NCBI GenBank assembly: GCA_014380205.1
Contig: JACMKH010000488.1
Coordinates: 1-5,680, forward strand
Direction of reading: 5' to 3'
Origin: Sphingomonadaceae bacterium
Lineage (GTDB): Bacteria; Pseudomonadota; Alphaproteobacteria; Sphingomonadales; Sphingomonadaceae
Length of the DNA stretch: 5,680 bases
The translations under genes were made by a program, and so were the position numbers. The notes beneath the pieces are model-generated. The model was not told the origin of the DNA and did no database searches. It worked only from the letters and a program-made list of their open reading frames with translations. Position 1 is the first letter of the stretch. Each line of letters starts with the position of its first letter. Positions 1-4,702 of this stretch are shown piece by piece.

Positions 1-405
1 CAGCTCGGGCCCCCGCTCGCCCACGCGATACGCGCGCCCGCCGACCACCGGTCCGCCCGTCGCGCGTCCCGGCGCGCCGAGTAGCCCCGCGAGCAGCTGG
101 CCCGCCAACCCCGCGAGTCCGCCGCCGCTCTTGCCGCCACCCGCGAAAATCGCGTCGAGCCCGCTGTGGATCGCCGCCGAAGCAATATCGCTCAGCACGC
201 CGAGCGCCGTCCGCCGCAAATCCTCGAACCCGATCCGCCCGGTCCGGATCGCCGAGACCAGCGCCCCCTCGATCCTTCGCCCCGCTACCGCGGCCCCTTC
301 GCCGAGTCCGCCCTCGAGCTCGGCCTTCATCGCCGTCACCTCGCGCGCGAAAGCGGCCGTGTCCGCGCGCACCGCGATCACCGCCCCCTCGATCTCGTCA
401 TCCAT
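1..405 (-). CDS. Phage/GTA tail tape measure protein, N-terminal part (RcGTA g11-like)
   Basis: The first 135 codons are present; the gene continues past the low-coordinate edge. The start is the ATG at 405, with an AAAGG ribosome site about 7 nt upstream, and it overlaps the end of the chaperone gene by 8 nt. The N-terminus (MDDEIEGAVIAVRAD) and the helical stretch to about residue 60 suit a tail-length protein. Residues about 93-112 are rich in Gly, Ala and Leu. The stretch at 114-135, containing GGPVVGGRAYRVGERGPEL, is the motif seen near the C-terminus of many tape measure proteins. It arrives early here, as fits GTAs, whose short tails use a small tape measure (about 220 aa in RcGTA). 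Role: sets tail length and occupies the tail tube. The position directly after the tail chaperone supports the call. Confidence 0.85.
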   Translation of the reverse strand, partial: MDDEIEGAVIAVRADTAAFAREVTAMKAELEGGLGEGAAVAGRRIEGALVSAIRTGRIGFEDLRRTALGVLSDIASAAIHSGLDAIFAGGGKSGGGLAGLAGQLLAGLLGAPGRATGGPVVGGRAYRVGERGPEL

Positions 406-595
406 CGGGAAACCTTTCCATCAGCCGCGCGAGATCGGCGGAACACGCGCGCGCATCCTCACCTCCGTCCATCGCTGAAAGTATCGCGCCCAGCTCGGCC
501 GGCGTCGCCTCCCAGAAATCCGAAGGCCGCCAGCCGAACAGAAGCGTGCACGCTCCGGCCAGGCGCGAGGCCCGGTCGGCGAACATGCCATCCAT
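398..595 (-). CDS. Phage tail assembly chaperone, rcc01693/DUF2376 type (RcGTA g10.1-like)
   Basis: A 65-aa protein. The motif FGWRPSDFWEATPAEL at residues 20-35 matches the conserved core of the small GTA protein family named after Rhodobacter rcc01693 (Phage_TAC_6). Family members sit between the major tail/gp10 genes and the tape measure gene, exactly as here, and are thought to act as tail assembly chaperones that bind the tape measure during tail building. The start is uncertain: ATG at 595 (16 nt after the gp10 stop) or ATG at 586 (Met4), for which the upstream GGGAA lies at better spacing. The stop overlaps the tape measure start by 8 nt, suggesting coupled translation. In many tailed phages two chaperone products come from a frameshift; no obvious slippery site was noticed, and gp10 ends before this gene in its own frame. 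Confidence 0.8.
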   Translation of the reverse strand: MDGMFADRASRLAGACTLLFGWRPSDFWEATPAELGAILSAMDGGEDARACSADLARLMERFPDG

Positions 596-611
596 TTCCC
601 GCGCCCGCCGC

Positions 612-935
612 CTATCGCCCCTGCAGTATCTGCCCGAGCAGCACTCGCAGCGCCGGCGTCGCCCGCGCCAGCCCCGCCGCCGTCACCGCCTCACCAAACC
701 GCTCGCGCGTCAGCCCCTCTGGCCGCTCGCGGAGGCAGTGCCAGAACAGTCCGACCATCTCGCCGAGCCTAAGCCCGCCCCCCGCCGCCCTCTCGACCAG
801 CGCGAACAGCGGCCCCAGCTCCTCCTCCGCGGCGACCAGCGCCTCGAAGCTCGGCCGCAGCACCAGCGTCTCCCCGCCCGCCACGATTTCCGCTTCGCCC
901 CGGGTGGGGTTCGGGTGGGGCCTATCGCCGCTCAC
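612..935 (-). CDS. Gene transfer agent gp10-family protein (RcGTA g10-like)
   Basis: A 107-aa protein. The motif NPTRGEAE (residues 9-16) followed by RPSFEAL (27-33) and an acidic/hydrophobic helical region (VAAEEELGPLFALVERA) is the pattern of the GTA gp10 family (formerly DUF3356). The family is found almost only in GTA-like clusters next to the major tail protein and is assumed to take part in tail tube or tail-tip assembly. The start is GTG at 935. It shares GTGA with the stop of the major tail gene (4-nt overlap), so translation is probably coupled; no strong ribosome site precedes it. The N-terminal four residues before the conserved motif are normal for the family. The gene ends with TAG at 612-614. 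Confidence 0.82.
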   Translation of the reverse strand: MSGDRPHPNPTRGEAEIVAGGETLVLRPSFEALVAAEEELGPLFALVERAAGGGLRLGEMVGLFWHCLRERPEGLTRERFGEAVTAAGLARATPALRVLLGQILQGR

Positions 936-1339
936 AACGCCACGACCTCGCCCGAGCTCTCCAACGCCAGCGTATAATTCCGCTCCCCGTTGTAATCCCC
1001 CGCGTAATCGAGCCGCGCGACGAGGAACCGCCCGCGCATCTTCGCCCCGCTCTCGAAGGCGAGCTCATAATCGTCGAGGCTCCCGCCGAGCGCGTTGCTC
1101 CGCAGCCGCGTCTCCGCCGCCGATCCGGTGAACACCCCCGCGCCCGACACCGACACCGAGCGCACGCCGGCACCGGACAGCAGCTCGCGCCACCCGCCCG
1201 AATCCTTGTGCGTGACGTTGACCGGCTCGCCGTTGATCGACATCTGCGTCGTCCGCATCCCCGCGACCGTAGCGTAAACGACGGGTGTCCCCCCATCCCC
1301 GACCTTGAGCAAGAACGCGCTTCCCTTCTCGACCGACAT
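932..1339 (-). CDS. Major tail (tube) protein, TP901-1 family (RcGTA g9-like)
   Basis: A 135-aa protein from the ATG at 1339, which has an AGGAGA ribosome site 6 nt upstream. The frame stays open to 1510, but that extension is Arg/Ser/Trp-rich antisense-like sequence and is rejected. The N-terminus (KGSAFLLKVGDGG, residues 5-17) and the pattern of short beta-rich segments (ATVAGMRTTQMSINGEPVNVTHKDSGGW split over 24-51, then SVSVSGAGVFTGS) are typical of the Phage_tail_2/TP901-1 major tail protein family, whose hexameric rings stack to form the tail tube. The size is close to RcGTA g9 (about 137 aa). It lies 13 nt after the DUF3168 gene and overlaps gp10 by 4 nt. It should be among the most abundant products of the operon after the capsid. 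Confidence 0.88.
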   Translation of the reverse strand: MSVEKGSAFLLKVGDGGTPVVYATVAGMRTTQMSINGEPVNVTHKDSGGWRELLSGAGVRSVSVSGAGVFTGSAAETRLRSNALGGSLDDYELAFESGAKMRGRFLVARLDYAGDYNGERNYTLALESSGEVVAL

Positions 1340-1352
1340 GTTGATTCTCCTG

Positions 1353-1748
1353 CTATATCTCCAAAACCCTGACCCGATACTCGACCACCGCGCGCCGCTC
1401 GCCGCCTTTGGCCGCGAGCACCGCGCTCCTGACGAACGCCAGGCTCGCCACCCGCCATGCGCCGATCTCCCTCGGCATTGCCTCGATCGCCGCCTCGGCC
1501 TCGCCGACAAGCTCGACCAGCCGCGCGCCCCGCACCGCGTCCTCGACGATTGTCACGCTCAGCCGCGCCTCGCGTCCGCGCGCGTCCTTGGTCCCCCAGT
1601 CGCGCGCGGCTAGCTCGCCGATCAGCGCGTAAGGGACGCTCGCCCGCTCGGGCGTCTCGAAATACACGCCATTGATCGCGCCCCTCAGCGCCGCATGCCC
1701 CTCGACCGCGTCGAACAGCGCCGCGCGCAATTCCGCTTGAATGCTCAT
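1353..1748 (-). CDS. DUF3168 tail terminator/completion protein (RcGTA g8-like)
   Basis: A 131-aa protein starting MSIQAELRAALF at the ATG at 1748. That ATG forms an ATGA overlap with the upstream connector stop; a GGAGGA lies 10 nt upstream. The DUF3168 signature is visible: an amphipathic N-terminal helix (LRAALFDAVEGH), then VYFETPERASVPYALIG around residues 29-45, a DWGTKD turn, and the strand EARLSVTIVED. Members cap the tail tube and join it to the head. The position after the gp6-type connector and before the major tail gene fits RcGTA g8. In RcGTA a head-closure gene (g7) separates g6 and g8; here the two genes overlap by 4 nt and nothing lies between them. Confidence 0.83.
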   Translation of the reverse strand: MSIQAELRAALFDAVEGHAALRGAINGVYFETPERASVPYALIGELAARDWGTKDARGREARLSVTIVEDAVRGARLVELVGEAEAAIEAMPREIGAWRVASLAFVRSAVLAAKGGERRAVVEYRVRVLEI

Positions 1749-2287
1749 GACAAGCGCATCCTCCGCCACGGCCGCCACAGCGCCGCCACCGCCGCCGGCG
1801 GTCCTGTGTCCTCGGCCCCGTCGCGATGCGTGAACAGATGCGTGGTCAGCCGCACGATCCCCTGTCGCAGCGCCTCGGGAACCGCGTTCCAGTCGCTCCC
1901 CATCCCCGCGACGTAGGTCACGCGCACCCGGGCGAAATCGTCAGGGGTGGTCACGCGGACCCAGCCGTCGCCATTCGCGTCGATATCGATCGCATAATGC
2001 TCAACCGCGAGCGCCTCGCCCGCCCCGTCCTGGCCGATCGCCTCAACCGCGCCCACGCTCACCACCGGCGTCACGGTCAGCCGGCGCCACGCGCTCGATG
2101 CCGGCACGACCTCCTCGGCCTCGCGCGCGATCAGCGCCCGCCCAACGAACCGCTCGCACAGTCCCGTTGCGCTATGGATCAGTCCCACGAGCAGCGCGTC
2201 CTCGTCCCCGGCCTCGAGCCTGAGATACGCCTTGACCTCATCGAGCGCGACGGGCGTCACGGCCGCCGCCTCTTCGACCGCGCCCAT
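1745..2287 (-). CDS. Head-tail connector/adaptor protein, gp6-like, phiE125 gp8 family (RcGTA g6-like)
   Basis: A 180-aa protein starting at the ATG at 2287 (MGAVEEAAAVTPV). This start shares a TGATG with the preceding stop and has a GGAGGA site 6 nt upstream. Residues 10-59 carry the connector pattern: VALDEVKAYLRLE, then an acidic DEDALLVGLIHSA helix and CERFVGRALI. The middle is beta-rich (RRLTVTPVVSVGAVEAI) and the end has helical ALRQGIVRLTTHLFTHRD. Proteins of this family form the ring below the portal that receives the tail. The same frame stays open to 3478, through the gene upstream and the capsid gene, but that extension is antisense-like and has no motif. The 180-aa length is usual for alphaproteobacterial GTA members. 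Confidence 0.85.
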   Translation of the reverse strand: MGAVEEAAAVTPVALDEVKAYLRLEAGDEDALLVGLIHSATGLCERFVGRALIAREAEEVVPASSAWRRLTVTPVVSVGAVEAIGQDGAGEALAVEHYAIDIDANGDGWVRVTTPDDFARVRVTYVAGMGSDWNAVPEALRQGIVRLTTHLFTHRDGAEDTGPPAAVAALWRPWRRMRLS

Positions 2288-2568
2288 CACCGTTCCTCCA
2301 CGCGAAGCAGCAGCGAACGCTCGTCGATCCGCCCGTCCGACAGTGTCACCCGGCACGCGGCGCGATACACCCGCCCCGCGATCCCGCCCGAAAATTCGGC
2401 CCCCGTGTCGCTCCCGCTGATGAAATCCGCGGCCGTCGTGACCCCGCCCACTTCCTGGGGCTCGACGACCCATTGGGCGACCTCGATCGACGCCCCGTCG
2501 AGCACGCCCGGCGTCCACACGATCACATACCGGAGCTCCGCCCCGGGATCCTTGAGTATCGGTGTCAT
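2287..2568 (-). CDS. Small Ig-like phage protein, fiber-tail adaptor type (putative)
   Basis: A 93-aa protein. The start is the ATG at 2568 (MTPILKDPGAEL), with GGGGAGGA ending 3 nt upstream. The pattern KDPGAELRYVIVW (6-18), a V/I/W-rich strand with EVAQWVVEP, and the C-terminal GGIAGRVYRAACRVT and DGRIDERSLLLRV resembles small beta-sandwich phage proteins annotated as fiber-tail adaptors or head decoration proteins. There, a GG-x-GxxY-Rxxxx-(T)-GRxDERS core ends in LRV. It has no counterpart at this place in the R. capsulatus g5-g6 junction as I recall it. It is coupled to the connector gene by a TGATG overlap, so it belongs to the operon. It could decorate the capsid or tail; the exact role is not known. 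It is not recognisable as a head-closure (SPP1 gp16) protein. Confidence 0.65.
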   Translation of the reverse strand: MTPILKDPGAELRYVIVWTPGVLDGASIEVAQWVVEPQEVGGVTTAADFISGSDTGAEFSGGIAGRVYRAACRVTLSDGRIDERSLLLRVEER

Positions 2569-2592
2569 GATTCCTCCCCAGCGCGGGGCGGT

Positions 2593-2606
2593 GGAGGGGC
2601 CCCTCC
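2593..2606. repeat. Perfect 14-bp palindrome GGAGGGGCCCCTCC
   Basis: Two 7-bp arms meet without a loop, 25 nt upstream of the start of the 93-aa gene. It shares the GGAGGGG/CCCCTCC core with the palindromes at 2719-2742 and 3878-3902. The surrounding 2570-2610 sequence (CTCCCC, GCGGGG, GGAGGGG runs) looks like a degenerate dispersed repeat and could fold further in RNA. A regulatory role is not shown. Confidence 0.5.
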
Positions 2607-2626
2607 CCACGCGATAAGCTCATGTG

Positions 2627-2683
2627 AAACGGAAAACGCCGCGCGGGTTTCAGGCCAAAGGGGGAAAGCCCGCCCGCGCGGCG
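2627..2683 (-). terminator. Terminator-like hairpin downstream of the capsid gene (candidate attenuator)
   Basis: Perfect 11-bp G+C-rich arms lie at 2637-2647 and 2673-2683, separated by a 25-nt loop that itself contains a near-complementary GGGTTTC/GAAAGCCC pair. On the minus strand the 3' arm is followed at once by TTTTCCGTTT (2636-2627). The form is that of a weak intrinsic terminator between the capsid stop (2749) and the next gene (2568). A partly leaky terminator would lower expression of connector and tail genes relative to capsid. The T-tract is broken by CCG and the loop is long, so termination may be weak or absent. Confidence 0.4.
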
Positions 2684-2718
2684 CCCGCCGCCCGGCAGAA
2701 GCCGGACGAAGCCAACAA

Positions 2719-2742
2719 TCCCCTCCCGCAAGCGGGAGGGGA
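2719..2742. repeat. REP-like palindrome just after the capsid gene
   Basis: Two 11-bp arms (2719-2729 and 2732-2742; core CCCCTCCCGC and GCGGGAGGGG) are separated by AA. The element begins 6 nt beyond the capsid stop codon. There is no T-tract on either strand, so it is not a terminator by itself. A stable hairpin here could protect the 3' end of capsid mRNA. It is closely similar to the palindrome at 3878-3902 on the other side of the capsid gene. Confidence 0.65.
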
Positions 2743-2748
2743 GCAGCA

Positions 2749-3822
2749 TCACGCCGCCGAGAACTTCAGCAGCTTGATCGCCTCGCTGTTGCTCACCTGC
2801 CCTCCGATCCGCTTGGTCGCGTAGAAATGCACGAACGGCTTGTGCGAATAGGGATCGCGCAGGATCCCCGTCTCGCTCCGCTCGGCGATCAGATACCCCG
2901 CCCGGAAGTTGCCGAACGCGATCGCATAGGCGTTCGCCCCCACATCCGGCATGTCCTCGGCCTCGGTCACCGGATACCCCAGCAGCGTGTCGGGCCGCCC
3001 TTCGAGCAACCCCGGCTGCCACAGGAACGCGCCGTCGCTCGTCTTGAACTTGCGGATCGCCGAGAGCGTCGCCGAGTTCATCACGAAGCCCGCCCCCTGG
3101 CGATACGGCGACCTCAGCGTCTGGATCAGGTCGATCAGCCGGTCCTGCGGGTTCGAGGCCGGAAATGCCCCCGCCGCCCCGCTCGCGAGATATTGGATCG
3201 TCCCGAAAGCGCGCACCCCGTCGGCCTCGTTGGTGATCGTCCCCGAAAGGAATCCCCTGGGCTTGTTGGTCCCGTTCCCCGAGACGAACGCCGCCCCCTC
3301 GGCGCGCGCGAACTCGGTCGCGATCTCGCCCGCGAGCCACTGCTCGACGTCGAACGCCGCGTCGTCGAGCATCGCCTGGCTCGCCGCCGGATTGGCGTAG
3401 AGCTCGCCCATCGGCGGCGCGATCTCGATGAAGTCGGGCGTGTCGGTCTCGGGCCGCGCCGCGACCTCGGAGACCCACCCCGAAGGCGTCCCGCCGGTGG
3501 TGACGAGCTTGCGATACCCGGCCGAGCCCACCTTCACCACATTGGCGATTCCCCTGATCGGTGAGATCGCCGTCAGGGTGCGGTCGATCACCGCGTCGAT
3601 CTCCTCGGGGATCGCATAGCCCCCCGCGGCGTCGCTCGTTCCCTCGAAGCTCTTGACCTCGAGCCCCGCCTCGATCCCGCGCCTCAGATAGCGCTCGGCG
3701 AACGCCGACTGCGCCCGCCGCGCGCCCGAAAGCGCCGGCCGGGCGATCACCCGCTCGGTGGCCGCCTCGGGCATCTCAACACCGTCGAAGCTCGCCGCCA
3801 GCGCGTCGTCCATCATGTCCAT
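2749..3822 (-). CDS. HK97-family phage/GTA major capsid protein (RcGTA g5-like)
   Basis: A 357-aa protein from the ATG at 3822 (MDMMDDALAASFDG), chosen because AGGAG lies 8 nt upstream; the longer frame to 3879 runs into the terminator. The HK97 fold is clear: GGYAIPEEID opens the mature shell protein at about 67-76; ELYANPAASQAMLDD (140-154) and EGAAFVSGNGTNKPRG (175-190) are classic; then LLEGRPDTLLGYPVTEAEDMP (272-292), IAFGNFRAGYLIAER (301-315) and HFYATKRIGGQVSNSEAIK (332-350). The protein builds the icosahedral head. The region before KSFEGTSD (about 56 residues) is short for a scaffold delta domain and shows no long coiled coil (RcGTA capsid is about 398 aa). The gene is flanked by hairpins on both sides and followed by the connector module. 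It ends in TGA at 2749-2751. Confidence 0.93.
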   Translation of the reverse strand: MDMMDDALAASFDGVEMPEAATERVIARPALSGARRAQSAFAERYLRRGIEAGLEVKSFEGTSDAAGGYAIPEEIDAVIDRTLTAISPIRGIANVVKVGSAGYRKLVTTGGTPSGWVSEVAARPETDTPDFIEIAPPMGELYANPAASQAMLDDAAFDVEQWLAGEIATEFARAEGAAFVSGNGTNKPRGFLSGTITNEADGVRAFGTIQYLASGAAGAFPASNPQDRLIDLIQTLRSPYRQGAGFVMNSATLSAIRKFKTSDGAFLWQPGLLEGRPDTLLGYPVTEAEDMPDVGANAYAIAFGNFRAGYLIAERSETGILRDPYSHKPFVHFYATKRIGGQVSNSEAIKLLKFSAA

Positions 3823-3846
3823 CACCACTTCTCCTCGCTCCAGAAC

Positions 3847-3871
3847 AAAAAAAAGCCGCCCGAAGGCGGCT
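3847..3871 (-). terminator. Rho-independent terminator upstream of the capsid gene
   Basis: On the minus strand the sequence reads AGCCGCC-TTCG-GGCGGCT followed by TTTTTTT: a perfect 7-bp stem (3865-3871 with 3854-3860), a stable UUCG tetraloop (3861-3864) and a run of eight T in all (3854-3847). This is a textbook intrinsic terminator. It would end transcripts of the oxidoreductase gene (stop at 3970) and any read-through from further upstream. The T-tract ends only 24 nt before the capsid ATG, leaving no room for a normal promoter between the two. On the plus strand there is no T-tract, so it acts in one direction only. Confidence 0.88.
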
Positions 3872-3877
3872 CCAGAC

Positions 3878-3902
3878 AACCCCTCCCTGCAAGGGAGGGG
3901 TT
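3878..3902. repeat. REP-like palindrome upstream of the capsid gene
   Basis: Perfect 11-bp arms AACCCCTCCCT (3878-3888) and AGGGAGGGGTT (3892-3902) flank GCA. A TTAGGGTTGGGT tail follows on the plus strand, as in dispersed repeats I associate with sphingomonads. It shares the CCCCTCCC/GGGAGGGG core with the element at 2719-2742. It lies 6 bp from the terminator stem and could fold as a separate hairpin in the leader RNA. Confidence 0.65.
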
Positions 3903-3913
3903 AGGGTTGGGTC

Positions 3914-3948
3914 AGCGATGGCAGGGGCTCGATGCCCCTGTCATCGCT
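3914..3948. repeat. 15-bp inverted repeat, 5-nt loop
   Basis: The arms AGCGATGGCAGGGGC (3914-3928) and GCCCCTGTCATCGCT (3934-3948) are complementary at 14 of 15 positions; the exception is G3921 against T3941, which is a G-U pair in a plus-strand RNA. It lies 21 bp beyond the oxidoreductase stop codon. It may be an RNA hairpin in the 3' end of that transcript, or an operator-like dyad. It overlaps the -10 of a weak candidate promoter (3946-3973). No T-tract follows on either strand. Confidence 0.6.
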
Positions 3949-3973
3949 ATCGGACGGGACAGCCGCCCTTCAA
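3946..3973 (-). promoter_or_regulatory. Weak candidate promoter for the capsid operon
   Basis: On the minus strand TTGAAG (3973-3968) and GATAGC (3951-3946) are 16 nt apart. This matches sigma70 hexamers at 4 of 6 and 3 of 6 positions. It overlaps the oxidoreductase stop codon and lies next to the 15-bp inverted repeat. It would give a leader of about 120 nt containing the terminator at 3847-3871. The match is weak and could be chance; it is listed because some promoter is needed downstream of, or within, the non-viral genes. Confidence 0.15.
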
Positions 3974-4584
3974 TACCCCACGGTAAACCTCTCACGGCTG
4001 TGCGCCGGCTTCTCCACCTCATCGACCATTGCAATCGCATAATCCGCGTAGCTGATGCTCGACTGCCCGTCCTCCGCGACGAGCAGCTCGTCCTTGCCCA
4101 GCCGGAATGCGCCCCTGCGCTCGCCCGGAACGAACATCATCGAGGGCGAGAGGAACACCCAGTCGAGCTCTTCCTCCCGCTTGAGCGCGTCGAGAAACTT
4201 CGCGCCCCCGCCGACCTCGGGCATCCACTCCTCGGGGATCTTCCCCGAATCGATGATCCGCTCCTGCGTCCCCGGCGAAAACAGCGTCGCCGCCCCGCCC
4301 ACCACCAGATAGCGCGACACGCCGGACTGCTTGACCGCTCCGATCAGCTTCCCCGGATCGGTCGTCCGAAACGGCAGCGCGCTGATCGCGACCTCATGCC
4401 CCGCGATCGCCTCCGAAAGCGCGTCATAATCATACGCGTCCACACTCTTCGCGGTCACGCCGGGCGCCGCCGCCGCCTTGTCGGCGTTGCGCGCGATCGC
4501 CGTCACCTCATGCCCGCGCGACGCGAGCTCCTTGAGCAGCTCCGCCCCCGCATTCCCCGTCGCCCCGATCAACGCGACCTTCAT
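3970..4584 (-). CDS. NAD(P)-binding Rossmann-fold oxidoreductase, atypical SDR (NAD_binding_10 type)
   Basis: A 204-aa protein from the ATG at 4584 (MKVALIGATGNAG). The dinucleotide-binding motif GATGNAG at residues 7-13 is the GATGxxG form of atypical short-chain dehydrogenase-like proteins. Further family marks are GHEVTAIARN, a central SRYLVVGGAATLF, LDWVFLSPSMMF, and the closing SYADYAIAMVDEVE ... RERFTVGY. There is no YxxxK catalytic pair, as expected for this group, which includes flavin reductase/biliverdin reductase-like and stress-linked members of uncertain substrate. Three in-frame ATGs occur (4596, 4590, 4584) as ATGGAGATGGAGATG; the last has GGAG 6 nt upstream and fits the conserved start. 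The gene is cytosolic and divergent from the DUF3297 gene. It is followed by a clear terminator at 3847-3871. It is not a phage or GTA gene. Confidence 0.85.
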   Translation of the reverse strand: MKVALIGATGNAGAELLKELASRGHEVTAIARNADKAAAAPGVTAKSVDAYDYDALSEAIAGHEVAISALPFRTTDPGKLIGAVKQSGVSRYLVVGGAATLFSPGTQERIIDSGKIPEEWMPEVGGGAKFLDALKREEELDWVFLSPSMMFVPGERRGAFRLGKDELLVAEDGQSSISYADYAIAMVDEVEKPAHSRERFTVGY

Positions 4585-4654
4585 CTCCATCTCCATCGCC
4601 GAGCCGCCATGCCCGGCGGCGCGGCCGCACCTTGTTCTCCCACGCCCCCCGGCG

Positions 4655-4696
4655 CAAGCGTGTTCGCTTGGCAATCCGCGCCGCGCGCCCTATCCC
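4655..4696 (+). promoter_or_regulatory. Candidate promoter with overlapping 6-bp dyad for the DUF3297 gene
   Basis: TTGGCA (4668-4673, 5 of 6 to the -35 consensus) and TATCCC (4691-4696, 3 of 6 to the -10) are 17 nt apart. The expected start of transcription falls at about 4702-4703, i.e. on or next to the DUF3297 ATG, which has no ribosome site. A CAAGCG-TGTT-CGCTTG inverted repeat (4655-4670) overlaps the -35 and could be an operator shared with the divergent oxidoreductase gene. The -10 is poor, so this remains tentative. Confidence 0.3.
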
Positions 4697-4702
4697 GCCC
4701 TG

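Noticed and set aside
166..1131. 321-aa open frame on the plus strand
   Set aside because: Arg/Pro/Ser-rich translation with no domain; it lies antisense to tape measure, chaperone, gp10 and major tail genes, all with family motifs. A typical shadow frame in high-GC DNA.
1340..1510. N-terminal extension of the major tail protein to 1510
   Set aside because: Arg/Ser/Trp-rich read through the DUF3168 gene in another frame; the ATG at 1339 has a good ribosome site and matches the family start.
2719..2742. Palindrome after the capsid read as an intrinsic terminator
   Set aside because: Good stem, but no T-tract on the minus strand after it (ATTGTTGG follows); kept as a repeat only.
2624..2824. 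66-aa plus-strand frame starting with basic residues
   Set aside because: Its first half is made of the intergenic palindromes and its second half is antisense to the capsid end; it has no ribosome site.
1745..3478. 577-aa minus-strand frame
   Set aside because: Only its last 180 codons (from 2287) encode the connector. The rest is an Arg/Gly-rich out-of-frame read through the capsid and repeat region.
2473..3564. 363-aa plus-strand frame antisense to the capsid
   Set aside because: Arg/Pro/His-rich with no motif; opposite a clear HK97 capsid gene.
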